Source: Roseomonas sp. (GTDB lineage Bacteria; Pseudomonadota; Alphaproteobacteria; Acetobacterales; Acetobacteraceae). From it: a stretch of 64,000 nucleotides of DNA. The stretch lies in NCBI GenBank assembly GCA_031180725.1, contig JAPSLO010000002.1:248001-312000 (forward strand). The letters run 5' to 3'. Under the pieces are notes generated by a model that saw only the letters and a list, made by a program, of their open reading frames with translations, was not told the DNA's origin and did not search any database. Of the stretch, positions 8,157-16,250 are shown piece by piece (position 1 is the stretch's first letter; every line of letters starts with the position of its first letter). Both the position numbers and the translations under genes were made by a program.

Positions 8157-8957
8157 TCAGCCCGCAAGCTCGCGGGAGCGGGCGGTGGCCGCGGCGATGG
8201 CGCGGGAGATGTGCTCGGGCCAGGCCTTCTCTTCCATCAGCACGGCGAGGGCGCGTTCTGTGGTGCCCTTGGGGCTGGTCACATTCCTGCGCAGTTGCGC
8301 TGCGTCCTCCGTGCTGGCGGCCAGCAGCGCGCCCGAGCCCGCGACAGTGGCCCGCGCCATGCGCCGCGCGAGTTCGGCCGGGATACCCTGCTCCACTGCG
8401 GCCTTCTCCAGCAATTCGGCCAGCAGGAAAACATAGGCCGGTCCGCCGCCCGAAACCGCGGTGACAGGATCCAGCAGCCCCTCCTCCTCGACCCAGGCGA
8501 TCTCGCCTGTCGCGCCCAGCAGCCGGTCGGCCAGGGCGCGCTGCTCCGGCGTCACGCCCGGACCGGCGCAGGCAACGGTGAAGCCCTGCCGCACGGCGGC
8601 CGGGGTGTTCGGCATGGCGCGCACCACGGCCGCCCCCTGCCCCAGCAGGCCCCGCATCACTCCGACCGTCTTGCCCGCCATGACCGAGACGAAAACCGCG
8701 CTGCCGGCGAACCGCGCATATTGCGGCAAGGTGGCCGTGGCCTCCTGCGGCTTGATGGCCAGCACCACGGCGCCGGGCGTAAAGCCGGCCGGGATCTCCT
8801 CCGCGCCCTTCACCAGAGTCGCGCCCTCCGGCGCCGCCGGCAGGAAGGGGTCAACCACCACCGCCTGGGACAGCCCGCGCTCCCGCCAGCCGGCAAGCAT
8901 CGCGCCGCCCATCTTGCCGCAGCCGATCAGGAGCAGGGGGGGAAGCGTATCCGTCAT
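8157..8957 (-). CDS. proC: Pyrroline-5-carboxylate reductase
   Basis: 266 residues. It catalyses the last step of proline synthesis, reducing pyrroline-5-carboxylate with NADPH. The N-terminal Rossmann motif is LLIGCGKMGGAMLAGW; the next family marks are VLAIKPQ, VRAMPNTPAAVRQG and, near the end, the ProC signature VTAVSGGGPAYVFLLAELLEKAAVEQG with the late NVTSPKGTTERAL. The start codon and ribosome site lie in a perfect hairpin (separate entry). The upstream gene on the same strand encodes a YbjN protein, 79 bp away. Confidence 0.95.
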   Translation of the reverse strand: MTDTLPPLLLIGCGKMGGAMLAGWRERGLSQAVVVDPFLPAAPEGATLVKGAEEIPAGFTPGAVVLAIKPQEATATLPQYARFAGSAVFVSVMAGKTVGVMRGLLGQGAAVVRAMPNTPAAVRQGFTVACAGPGVTPEQRALADRLLGATGEIAWVEEEGLLDPVTAVSGGGPAYVFLLAELLEKAAVEQGIPAELARRMARATVAGSGALLAASTEDAAQLRRNVTSPKGTTERALAVLMEEKAWPEHISRAIAAATARSRELAG

Positions 8958-8979
8958 GCCGGCAAGCCTCGCCGGCATG
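8955..8979 (-). promoter_or_regulatory. 9-bp perfect hairpin enclosing the proC start codon
   Basis: Read on the minus strand, CATGCCGGC, loop GAGGCTT, then GCCGGCATG. The 3' arm contains the proC ATG and the only GAGG ribosome site candidate is the loop itself. The structure could limit proC translation or serve as part of the transcription end of the upstream gene. Confidence 0.45.
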
Positions 8980-8985
8980 ACGCGC

Positions 8986-9019
8986 GCGGGCAAGAGGGCC
9001 AGCGCGGCCCCTCGCCCGC
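8986..9019 (-). terminator. Hairpin 3' of the YbjN gene
   Basis: GCGGGC at 8986-8991 pairs with GCCCGC at 9014-9019, and the inner GAGGGCC pairs with GGCCCCTC with one bulge. It lies 18 bases beyond the YbjN stop on the minus strand. Confidence 0.5.
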
Positions 9020-9036
9020 TCAGGCTGGCTCCAGTG

Positions 9037-9543
9037 TCAGGCCTCGCCGACGCAGTCCAGCATGGCGGCCTGCAGGGCCTCGGCGGGGGTTCGCCCACCC
9101 CAAAGCACGAACTGGAAGGCCGGGAAGAAGCGCTCGCACTCGGTCAGCGCGATATCCACCATATCCTCCAGGCTCTCAGCGGAGGCGCCGGGAGCGCCGC
9201 GCAGAAGCACGGAATGGCGGAACACCGGCACGCCATCGTCGGAATCCAGGCCAAAATGCCCGATCCAGAGCTTCTCATTGGCCATCGCCAGCAGCTCGAA
9301 CAGCTTCTCCCGCTGCTCGGGCGGCACCTTCAGGTCGAAGGCGCAGGTGAAGCTCATGGCGCTGATCTCATGGGACCAGGAGAAATACAGGCCGTAGTCG
9401 CACCACTTGCCGGGCGCCTCGGCCGCCATCTCACTGTCGTTGCGGCGGTCAAAGGCCCATTCGTTGGCAGAGACGATCTGCTCGATCACATCCAATGGGT
9501 TGGCCGAGCGTTCGTGAGTGTCAGAGCCGAGATAGGCTGACAT
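9037..9543 (-). CDS. YbjN domain-containing protein
   Basis: 168 residues. The order of segments matches the YbjN family found across alphaproteobacteria: NPLDVIEQIVSANEWAFDR, then GKWCDYGLYFSWSHE, FELLAMANEKLWIGHFGLD and a final ECERFFPAFQFVLWGG. The fold is related to type III secretion chaperones, and no enzymatic residues are known. E. coli YbjN affects motility and stress responses, but no function can be assigned here. The start has an AGGAGG-like site (AAGGAGGTGCCGC). Confidence 0.85.
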   Translation of the reverse strand: MSAYLGSDTHERSANPLDVIEQIVSANEWAFDRRNDSEMAAEAPGKWCDYGLYFSWSHEISAMSFTCAFDLKVPPEQREKLFELLAMANEKLWIGHFGLDSDDGVPVFRHSVLLRGAPGASAESLEDMVDIALTECERFFPAFQFVLWGGRTPAEALQAAMLDCVGEA

Positions 9544-9750
9544 GCGGCACCTCCTTCGCTCGGTCGGGCGGCAGCGACCGGCCCCCGAGGCCGGCCCGCG
9601 CCCTGACGTCCCCCTTTGCGGCCACTCGTCGCCGCCCCCGAGTCTTGGGGCTCAGCACCCCGAATCGCCACAAGCGGTAGACTACGCAACTGCGAAACGC
9701 GACCGCAAGGCTTGGGTTTGCTGCAATCCCGGGTGCAAACGACCGGGAGG

Positions 9751-10131
9751 TCAAGGCTGGCCGACGGGGGGCTCGGGCGGAGCCTCGCCGGACACCTCCG
9801 GCGGCGCCTGGGTAGCGGCCGCGGGCGCCACCTCAGCGGAAGGCGGGACCTCCGGGGCGGGCGCCGCCTGCGCGGCCAAGCGGGCTTCCAGGGCGGCCAC
9901 CCGGGCCTCCAGCGCTTCGGCCTGTTCCCGCGCGCGGCGCGCGACCTCCAGGGCAGCGTCCAGCTCCTCGCGGCGGACAAGTTCCAGGCGCTGGGTCATG
10001 GCCTCCACCTGGGCCTTCGCCATCGCCTCGGCTTCCGCCCGGATGCCGGCCATGACGGAGAAGGCGCCGCCCGCCATGCCGGCCAGGTCGTCGAAGATGT
10101 TCCGTTTCCCGCCTTCGCCGCCCGCCGCCAT
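9751..10131 (-). CDS. Accessory factor UbiK-family protein
   Basis: 126 residues. The family core is in the first 80: NIFDDLAGMAGGAFSVMAGIRAEAEAM, then a coiled coil LELVRREELDAALEVARRAREQAEALEARVAALE. The remainder is an Ala/Pro-rich tail with little conservation. UbiK (BMFP, YqiC) forms trimers with UbiJ in E. coli and promotes aerobic ubiquinone synthesis. The start has GAGGAGG eight bases upstream. It is divergent from lgt, separated by 210 bp that hold an epimerase remnant. A separate ubiquinone-type hydroxylase is found at 59.5 kb. Confidence 0.85.
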   Translation of the reverse strand: MAAGGEGGKRNIFDDLAGMAGGAFSVMAGIRAEAEAMAKAQVEAMTQRLELVRREELDAALEVARRAREQAEALEARVAALEARLAAQAAPAPEVPPSAEVAPAAATQAPPEVSGEAPPEPPVGQP

Positions 10132-10246
10132 CACGACCTCCTCGCCGATCTCTCGCCCATTTCGGGCCGCTGCTTGTGCGGCCGGGGTGCCGCACCCTAT
10201 ACCCGCCGCGCCGCGCCTATGCAGCCTGCCGGAGGGTCTTCCGCCG

Positions 10247-10342
10247 ATGTATCTGGTCACCGGCGGCGCCGGTTTCATCGGCCGGCCATCCCCGGCCAGG
10301 CGCCGGGGCGCCTTCCCGCAGCAGCCGGACCCGCAGTGCTGA
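10247..10342 (+). pseudogene. N-terminal stub of an NAD-dependent epimerase/dehydratase, overlapping the lgt start
   Basis: A 31-codon reading frame starts MYLVTGGAGFIG, the exact opening of NDP-sugar epimerases including the glycine-rich NAD loop, then turns into unrelated arginine/proline-rich sequence and stops. The rest of the expected 300 or so residues is absent. The TGA shares its last base with the lgt ATG (TGATG), so translation of the stub could be coupled to lgt. It is either a decayed gene fused by deletion to the lgt front or a leader peptide that arose from one. Confidence 0.6.
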
Positions 10343-11148
10343 TGCTTCCTGCCTTGATGTTCCCGATGATCGACCCCGTGGCCGTGCAGCTCGGGCCGAT
10401 CGCCATCCGCTGGTATGCGCTGGCCTATATCGCCGGAATCATGGGCGGCTGGCTGCTGGCCAGGCGCTTGGCGGCCCTGCCGCCCCGGGCCGCCACGCGG
10501 GAACAGGTGGACGATGCCGTCACCTGGGTGACGCTGGGCATCATCCTGGGCGGCCGGCTGGGCTACGTGCTGTTCTACCGGCCCGGCTACTATGTCACCG
10601 CGCCCTGGGAGGCCTTGGCCGTCTGGCAGGGCGGCATGTCCTTCCATGGCGGCATGCTGGGCGTGATCCTCGCCCTGTTCTGGTTCTGCCGCCGTAACCG
10701 GCTGGACCCCTTCCTGTTCAGCGACCGCGTGGTCAGCGTGGTGCCAATCGGCCTGTTCCTCGGGCGGCTGGCCAATTTCGCCAATGGCGAGCTGTGGGGG
10801 CGGGTGACGGATGTGCCCTGGGCCATGGTCTTTCCCCATGCCGGGCCAGAGCCGCGCCATCCTAGCCAGCTCTATCAGGCCTTCCTGGAGGGCATCTGCC
10901 TGTTCGCCCTGCTGCAGGTGCTGGTCCGCATCCCCTCCATCCGCCACCGGCCCGGCATGACGGCCGGTGCCTTCCTGGCCGGCTATGGGATAGCCCGCAT
11001 CGTCGGCGAGATGTTCCGCCAGCCCGACGCCCATCTGGGCTTCCTGCTGGCCGGCATCACCATGGGGCAGCTTCTCTCCCTGCCCATGCTGGCGGTCGGG
11101 CTGTGGCTCATCTGGCGCGCGCGGAGGCGCCCACCCATTGCGGCTTGA
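10342..11148 (+). CDS. lgt: Prolipoprotein diacylglyceryl transferase
   Basis: 268 residues, about seven membrane helices. The enzyme moves diacylglycerol from phosphatidylglycerol to the lipobox cysteine of prolipoproteins at the inner membrane. Family marks: IRWYALAYIAG near 22-32, H102 in MSFHGGMLG, and the signature GRLANFANGELWGR at 141-154; a late RIVGEMFRQPD is also typical. The first of three possible ATGs is used, as it overlaps the stop of the upstream stub by one base. The following methyltransferase gene starts inside the 3' end. Confidence 0.96.
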   Translation: MLPALMFPMIDPVAVQLGPIAIRWYALAYIAGIMGGWLLARRLAALPPRAATREQVDDAVTWVTLGIILGGRLGYVLFYRPGYYVTAPWEALAVWQGGMSFHGGMLGVILALFWFCRRNRLDPFLFSDRVVSVVPIGLFLGRLANFANGELWGRVTDVPWAMVFPHAGPEPRHPSQLYQAFLEGICLFALLQVLVRIPSIRHRPGMTAGAFLAGYGIARIVGEMFRQPDAHLGFLLAGITMGQLLSLPMLAVGLWLIWRARRRPPIAA

Positions 11149-12136
11149 CCGCTTCATGGCCGAGGCTGCGGCCGCCTATTACGCGCGGCCGCAAAGCCCC
11201 TTCGGCCGCGCCGGGGACTTCACCACGGCGCCCGAGATCTCCCAGGCCTTCGGCGAGGTGCTGGGCGCTTGGTGCGCCGTGCTGTGGGGAGCCATGGGCC
11301 GCCCGGCCCCGGTGCTGCTGGTGGAATGCGGCCCCGGCCGCGGCACGCTGATGGCAGACGCGCTGCGGGCGGTCGGGCAGGTCGCGCCCGATTTCCGCGC
11401 GGCCCTGCAAGTGCACCTGATCGAGGCCTCGCCCAGCTTGCGGCAGGCCCAGGCCCGGTTGCTGGGGGACGCCGTCGCGGCTTGGCACGCCGATCTCTCC
11501 GCCCTGCCGGCCGGGCCGATGCTGCTGCTGGCCAATGAGTTCCTGGATGCCCTGCCGATCCGGCAATTCGTCCGCCGCGGCGACTTCTGGCTGGAACGCC
11601 ATGTCGAGGACGGTCGCTTCGTGGAGCACCCCGCCCCCGACGCCCCACCCCTGCCCCGGCACGCGTCGGAGGGCGCGGTGAAGGAGGTCTGCGAGCCCGC
11701 CCTGGCCTTCGCCGGTGCGCTGGGGGCACGGCTGGCCGCCCAGGGCGGCGCGGCGCTGCTGGTGGATTACGGCTATGCCCAACCGGGCTTCGCGGACACC
11801 TTGCAGGCGATGCAGGCCCATCGGACGGGGCTCGACCCGCTGGCCGAGCCCGGCAGCCGCGACCTGACCGCCCATGTGGATTTCAGTGCCGTGGCCGATG
11901 CCGCCCGCGCGGCCGGGGCAGCGGCGCATGGCCCGATCCCGCAGGGGCTGTTCCTGCAGCGATTGGGGCTGATGACGCGGGCTGCCATGCTGGCCAAGGC
12001 GCGCCCACGCTTGGCCGGCGAGATCCTTTCGGGCGCCGAGCGGCTGGTGGCTGCGGAAGGCATGGGCCGCCTGTTCAAGGCGCTCGCGCTCTGCGACACC
12101 CGCCTAGGGGTGCCCCCCGGATTCGAGGAACCATGA
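11138..12136 (+). CDS. MidA/NDUFAF7-family SAM-dependent methyltransferase
   Basis: 332 residues from a TTG that overlaps lgt by 11 bases; the first ATG is six codons later. The family opening RLDRFMAEAAAAYYARPQSPFG and FTTAPEISQAFGEVLG is present, then the SAM motif LLVECGPGRGTLMAD, and later ANEFLDALPIRQFV and HVDFSAVADAA. The eukaryotic member NDUFAF7 dimethylates an arginine of NDUFS2 during complex I assembly; a bacterial equivalent role is plausible but inferred. Relative to the family the very N-terminus is short, so a start further upstream inside lgt with an unusual codon cannot be excluded. Confidence 0.85.
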   Translation: MRLDRFMAEAAAAYYARPQSPFGRAGDFTTAPEISQAFGEVLGAWCAVLWGAMGRPAPVLLVECGPGRGTLMADALRAVGQVAPDFRAALQVHLIEASPSLRQAQARLLGDAVAAWHADLSALPAGPMLLLANEFLDALPIRQFVRRGDFWLERHVEDGRFVEHPAPDAPPLPRHASEGAVKEVCEPALAFAGALGARLAAQGGAALLVDYGYAQPGFADTLQAMQAHRTGLDPLAEPGSRDLTAHVDFSAVADAARAAGAAAHGPIPQGLFLQRLGLMTRAAMLAKARPRLAGEILSGAERLVAAEGMGRLFKALALCDTRLGVPPGFEEP

Positions 12137-12146
12137 GTCGCGGCCG

Positions 12147-12911
12147 ATGAGCGTCCCCTTCCTGACTGCCGGCCTGGCCGCCCCGCACGGGTTCTTCACC
12201 CGTGCGGGCGGCGTTTCCACCGGCCGCTTTGCCAGCCTGAACTGCTCCCTCTCTGGCCGGGACGATGCCGAGGCGGTGCGGACCAACCGCGCCCGCGCCG
12301 CCGATGCGCTCGGCCTGCCGGCGGATGCGCTGCTGGGGTTGACCCAGGTGCATGGGACCGCGGTGGCCGAGGTGGCCGCGCCCTGGCCGGAAGGCGCCCG
12401 CCCCGAAGCAGACGCCATGGTCACGAACCGGCCGGGCCTGCTGCTGGGCATCGTCACCGGCGATTGCGCCCCTGTGCTGTTCCTGGATGCCGATGCCGGC
12501 GTCGCCGGAGCCGCCCATGCCGGCTGGCGTGGCGCGGTGGCTGGCATCATTGAAGCGACGCTGGCGGCCATGGAACGCCTTGGCGCCCGTCGAGAGCGAA
12601 TCGCCGCCGCCATCGGACCCTGCATCGGACAGGCCAGCTACGAGGTCGGCCCGGACCTGCGGGACGCCGTGCTGGCGCGCGCCGCGTCCGACGCCCGCTA
12701 CTTCGCCCCGGGCCGGCGCCCGGACCGCTGGCAGTTCGACCTGGCCGGCTACTGCCTGGCCCGGCTGGAAGCCGCCGGTGTGGCCCGCGCCGCCTGGATC
12801 GGGCGGGATACCCTGGCCGAGGAGGACAGCTTCTTCAGCCACCGTCGCAGCACGCTCTCTGGCGGCGGACCGATTGGCCACCAGCTTTCCGCCATCGCCC
12901 TGCCGGGATGA
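12147..12911 (+). CDS. pgeF: Peptidoglycan editing factor PgeF (laccase domain, YfiH)
   Basis: 254 residues. The zinc ligands of the family are present: H69 in LTQVHG, C107 in VTGDCAPV and H124 in AAHAGWRGA. The late EDSFFSHRR is also typical. E. coli PgeF removes L-Ala-D-Glu type muropeptides that escape MurC specificity and keeps L-Ser out of the stem peptide; multicopper-oxidase-like and purine nucleoside phosphorylase activities are reported for relatives. The gene follows the methyltransferase by 10 bp, and lgt-methyltransferase-pgeF is a cotranscribed set. Confidence 0.92.
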   Translation: MSVPFLTAGLAAPHGFFTRAGGVSTGRFASLNCSLSGRDDAEAVRTNRARAADALGLPADALLGLTQVHGTAVAEVAAPWPEGARPEADAMVTNRPGLLLGIVTGDCAPVLFLDADAGVAGAAHAGWRGAVAGIIEATLAAMERLGARRERIAAAIGPCIGQASYEVGPDLRDAVLARAASDARYFAPGRRPDRWQFDLAGYCLARLEAAGVARAAWIGRDTLAEEDSFFSHRRSTLSGGGPIGHQLSAIALPG

Positions 12912-12918
12912 GTGGCCC

Positions 12919-12987
12919 ATGCCCTACCTGATCATGTTCATGATCCTGACCCTGCTGACCATGCTGGTGTCTTGTGTCCTTGTGTGA
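12919..12987 (+). CDS. Tiny hydrophobic peptide (22 residues), doubtful
   Basis: ATG begins 7 bases after the pgeF stop region and encodes MPYLIMFMILTLLTMLVSCV plus two residues, a single membrane segment. It overlaps the start of the following lipoprotein by 14 bases in another frame. It could be a small membrane peptide, a translational leader for the lipoprotein, or chance. Confidence 0.25.
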   Translation: MPYLIMFMILTLLTMLVSCVLV

Positions 12988-13918
12988 GCCGTCCCGTCTT
13001 GCCCGGCGCGGGCTGCTGCTGGGCCTGGCCGGGCTGACCGGCTGCGGCGAGCTGCCGCAGCCCTTCCGGGGCCGGCCTGGCCTGGTGGCGCAACGCCTGG
13101 CGCGCCCGCCGGGCTATCGCATCGCCGTGCCCGCTCCAGCTGCCGCCCTGCTGACCGATGCCGACGCCGAGGTGATGGCGAAATCCCTCGCCGAGGCGCT
13201 GGTGGAACAGGAGATCCCCGCCACCGACGGCCCTCCGCTGCCCCTGGACTGGCAGCTTCTGGTGGTGGCCGAGCGGAACGGCCAGGAGGTAACGCCCCGC
13301 TACGCCCTGCGGGATGCCGATGGCCAAGCGCTGGGCATGCTGGCGGGCCGCCCCGTGCCGGCCCGGGAGTGGGGCGAGGGCGGGGAGTCGGTGCTGCGGC
13401 GCGCTGCCAGCGAGGCGGCGCCGCAACTGGCCGACCTGATCGCCCGCGCCGACGCGCAGCGCCGTACCGGCGATGAAAGGGCTGCCGGTGCCGGCGGTCC
13501 GGTGGTGCGCCTGCTGCCGGTGCGCGGCGCCCCCGGGGATGGCAACCGCAGCCTGACGGCGCGTATGCGGGAACAGCTGGCGGGCCTTGGCATGACCGTC
13601 CAGGACCAGGCGGAGGGTGCGCAATTCGCCGTGCAGGGCGTGGTGACGATGGCCCCGGCCGGCCGCGGGTTGCAGCGGGTGGAGATCGTCTGGACCGTGT
13701 CCCGCCGCGACGGCTACGACCTGGGCCGGGTGCTGCAATTGAACGAGGTACCACAGGGCACGCTGGATGGGCTTTGGGGCGATGTTGCCTTGGTGGTGGC
13801 CGAGGAAGCCTCCGGCGGCGTGCGGGACGTGCTGGGCAATGCCGGCGCCTTCGGCCAGCCGGCGGCAGCCGCCACCCCGGCCCCCGGGCCGGAACAGGCC
13901 CGCGCCAATGGGCGCTGA
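12974..13918 (+). CDS. Predicted lipoprotein of unknown function
   Basis: 314 residues from a GTG. The N-terminus RLARRGLLLGLAGLTGC is a lipoprotein signal with lipobox L-T-G-C, so the mature protein begins with Cys25, lipidated by Lgt encoded four genes upstream. The rest has a mix of strands and helices, including GYRIAVPAPAAALL, a central NGQEVTPRYALRDADGQALG, and VVRLLPVRGAPGDGNRSLTARM. No enzyme motif is seen. It follows pgeF and precedes prs with a 96-bp gap. Confidence 0.75.
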   Translation: MSLCEPSRLARRGLLLGLAGLTGCGELPQPFRGRPGLVAQRLARPPGYRIAVPAPAAALLTDADAEVMAKSLAEALVEQEIPATDGPPLPLDWQLLVVAERNGQEVTPRYALRDADGQALGMLAGRPVPAREWGEGGESVLRRAASEAAPQLADLIARADAQRRTGDERAAGAGGPVVRLLPVRGAPGDGNRSLTARMREQLAGLGMTVQDQAEGAQFAVQGVVTMAPAGRGLQRVEIVWTVSRRDGYDLGRVLQLNEVPQGTLDGLWGDVALVVAEEASGGVRDVLGNAGAFGQPAAAATPAPGPEQARANGR

Positions 13919-13980
13919 CAATCCCCCCATGCGTCGGGGTCATCGCGCCGCGATGGACACCGGTTTGTCACGTTGCTATC

Positions 13981-14014
13981 GGGGCGCCCATCACTTCCCT
14001 CCCCCGGGGCGCCC
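13981..14014 (+). promoter_or_regulatory. Repeated GGGGCGCCCAT block before prs
   Basis: The 11-mer GGGGCGCCCAT occurs at 13981-13991 and 14006-14016, the second copy including the AT of the prs start. Because GGGCGCCC is self-complementary, the two copies can pair as an 8-bp stem just before the start codon. No ordinary purine-rich ribosome site is visible. Confidence 0.35.
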
Positions 14015-14947
14015 ATGAAGATCATCGCCTGCAACAGCAACCGCCCGCTCGCCGAGGCGGTCGCCGCGACGCTCGGCATGCCGCTCACCCAGGCCTCCGT
14101 CCGGCGCTTCGCCGACATGGAGATCTTCGTGGAGATCCACGAGAACGTCCGCGGCGAGGACGTCTTCGTGATCCAGTCCACGAGCTACCCGGCCAATGAC
14201 AACCTGATGGAGTTGCTAATCATGCTGGACGCGCTGCGGCGCGCCAGCGCGCGGCGCATCACGGCGGTGATCCCCTATTTCGGCTATGCCAGGCAGGACC
14301 GGAAATCCGGCAGCCGCACGCCGATCAGCGCTAAGCTGGTGGCGAACCTCATCGTGGAGGCCGGCGCCCATCGCGTGCTGACCATGGATCTGCACGCAGG
14401 CCAGATCCAGGGCTTCTTCGACATCCCGGTGGACAACCTCTTCGCCGCGCCGCTCTTCGCGCGCGACATCCAGGAACGTTTCGCCGGCCGCGACCTGATG
14501 GTGGTGAGCCCCGATGTGGGTGGAGTGGTCCGCGCCCGCGCCATCGCGGCGCGCATCCACACCGACCTCGCCATCATCGACAAGCGCCGGCCCCGCGCCG
14601 GTGTTTCGGAAGTGATGAACGTGATCGGCGAGGTGGAAGGCCGGCACTGCATCCTGGTGGATGACATCGTCGATTCCGGCGGCACGCTGTGCAACGCGGC
14701 GGAGGCCCTGCTGAAGCACGGCGCGAAGAGCGCCAGCGTCTATGTCACCCACGGCGTCTTCTCTGGTGGCGCGGTGGCGCGCGTCGGCGCGGCGCCGATC
14801 GAGACGATGGTCGTTACCGACAGCATCCTGGCCACTGAGGCCGTGCGCGTCTCCCGCAACATCCGTCAGCTCACCGTCGCGCCGCTGATCGCCGAGGCGA
14901 TGAAGCGGATCAGCGAGGAGAGCAGCGTCTCGACGCTGTTCAACTAG
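14015..14947 (+). CDS. prs: Ribose-phosphate pyrophosphokinase
   Basis: 310 residues. It makes PRPP from ribose 5-phosphate and ATP for purine, pyrimidine, histidine and tryptophan synthesis. Marks: N-terminal [22 protein letters not shown], the catalytic flexible loop [15 protein letters not shown] (93-107), [19 protein letters not shown], and the PRPP loop [17 protein letters not shown] at 213-229. Full length and well conserved. The start is the ATG directly after a GGGGCGCCC repeat; a GTG-like or TTG start further up in the same frame is less likely because homologues begin MKI. Confidence 0.96.
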   Translation: MKIIACNSNRPLAEAVAATLGMPLTQASVRRFADMEIFVEIHENVRGEDVFVIQSTSYPANDNLMELLIMLDALRRASARRITAVIPYFGYARQDRKSGSRTPISAKLVANLIVEAGAHRVLTMDLHAGQIQGFFDIPVDNLFAAPLFARDIQERFAGRDLMVVSPDVGGVVRARAIAARIHTDLAIIDKRRPRAGVSEVMNVIGEVEGRHCILVDDIVDSGGTLCNAAEALLKHGAKSASVYVTHGVFSGGAVARVGAAPIETMVVTDSILATEAVRVSRNIRQLTVAPLIAEAMKRISEESSVSTLFN

Positions 14948-14963
14948 GCCGGGGAGGCGCCGC

Positions 14964-15932
14964 GTGCAGCCCTTCGCGCTTCCGCCGGCGGCGCCCCGCC
15001 CTCCCTTTCCTCTTCTGACCGTCTGCTACCTGGCGGACCTGCCGTTGTTGCAGTTGCAGGCCCGTTCCTTCGCCCGGCACCTAGCCTATGAGGAAGGCCG
15101 GCGGATCCTGGTGGTGGACAATGAGACCGAAGGCGACGACTTCGCCCGCGCCTTCCACCGGGTCGTGCTGCCCGAATACGGGCCGCATGCGGATCAGGTC
15201 ACGCTGCTGTCCTGGCGGGAACTGGTGCCGGGCCACGAGGCGCTGCGCGGATCGCAGCGCCAGCATCTGGTGAAGTGGGCCGTTGCAGGTATCGCGGAGT
15301 CCACCGCCTATCTCGCGCTGGACGCCAAGAACTGCCTGCTGCGTCCCTGGCGCGACGCCGACTTCCTGGGCACCACCGGCCGGCTGCGCCTGGCGAAGCG
15401 CCGGCTTTCCGCCGCGCTGACGCCCTCCTACCGGTATTTCATGCCAGAGGATCCGCCGCCCCCATATGTGGCGAAGGTCACCACGCCCTATCCGCTGGTC
15501 ACACGGCAGGTGCAGGCGATGATGGCGGCGATCGCGGCGCGTGAGGGCCGCCCGGCGCTCGATGTGCTGGCGCGGCGGAAGGACCTCTCATATCTCGGCC
15601 TGTACTGGAGCTACGTGGTCGCAAGCGACCTGGAATGGCTCTACGACTTCGACCAGCCGCCGATGGCCGCCGGCTTCTGGGGCACGGAGAGCGAGGACGG
15701 CCACGCCATCCTGGACATGGTGCGGCGCCATGAGGTGCCCTGGCTGGGCATCCACCGCCGCGTCGGCCGCGTCGCGGCCAATATCCGCGCCGGGATCGCG
15801 GAGATCGTGGCGGCGGCGGGCCTGTTCGAGACAACGGCGGATGCGAAGCTGTTCCTGCGGCGCCTCTCCTCCCGCTCGCGCGCACGCCAGATGGCGGAAG
15901 GAGCGGATGAGGGCGAGGCCGAAGGGTCCTAG
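14964..15932 (+). CDS. Glycosyltransferase-like protein (DUF6492-type)
   Basis: 322 residues from a GTG with GGGGAGG upstream. The N-terminal part looks like a GT-A fold: LLTVCYLADLPLLQLQARSFARH, RILVVDNETEGDD, and a DxD-like YLALDAKN. A later YVAKVTTPYPL segment and YWSYVVASDLEWLYDFDQP follow. The family resembles DUF6492, which occurs in surface-polysaccharide clusters, but I assign this from pattern only. It is 16 bp after prs and convergent with the DUF6285-like gene. Confidence 0.55.
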   Translation: MQPFALPPAAPRPPFPLLTVCYLADLPLLQLQARSFARHLAYEEGRRILVVDNETEGDDFARAFHRVVLPEYGPHADQVTLLSWRELVPGHEALRGSQRQHLVKWAVAGIAESTAYLALDAKNCLLRPWRDADFLGTTGRLRLAKRRLSAALTPSYRYFMPEDPPPPYVAKVTTPYPLVTRQVQAMMAAIAAREGRPALDVLARRKDLSYLGLYWSYVVASDLEWLYDFDQPPMAAGFWGTESEDGHAILDMVRRHEVPWLGIHRRVGRVAANIRAGIAEIVAAAGLFETTADAKLFLRRLSSRSRARQMAEGADEGEAEGS

Positions 15933-15935
15933 CCC

Positions 15936-16250
15936 CTAGCCCTGCCGCAGCACCCTCGGTGCGCTGACCGCGGCCCGCAGCCGGGCGTACTGGCGCAGCA
16001 GCATCGCCACTTCCGGATGACGCGGCGTGCCGGGATCGTGCTCCCCCGCGCGAATCTCCCGCGCCAGCGAGGCCAGGTCCATCTCGGGGACGAAGGCGCT
16101 CGCCTCCTGCTCCCGCAGCGCGATAGCAATGGCGGAAGCGACCATGCGCGCGGCGAAGGCTTTCTCCGGCGGCAGGGCCGGCAGCAGTTCGTTCAGCACC
16201 ACCTGGCGGGCAGTGACGAGCAGGTCCGTGCCGTCGGGCTTCTCCAGCAT
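15936..16250 (-). CDS. DUF6285-like small protein
   Basis: 104 residues, mostly helical (LLVTARQVVLNELLPALPPEKAFAARMVASAI). The start ATG overlaps the stop of the upstream phosphotransferase gene (ATGA), so the pair is translationally coupled. Proteins of this size called DUF6285 are regularly found next to ACAD10/11-type phosphotransferases; a partner or accessory role for that kinase is inferred. No catalytic residues are evident. Longer in-frame starts inside the upstream gene are rejected. Confidence 0.7.
   Translation of the reverse strand: MLEKPDGTDLLVTARQVVLNELLPALPPEKAFAARMVASAIAIALREQEASAFVPEMDLASLAREIRAGEHDPGTPRHPEVAMLLRQYARLRAAVSAPRVLRQG

Noticed and set aside
9544-9750. A minus-strand frame in the gap between the YbjN gene and ubiK
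   Set aside because: Arg-rich, runs into the YbjN gene start and has no family features; the region most likely holds the YbjN promoter.
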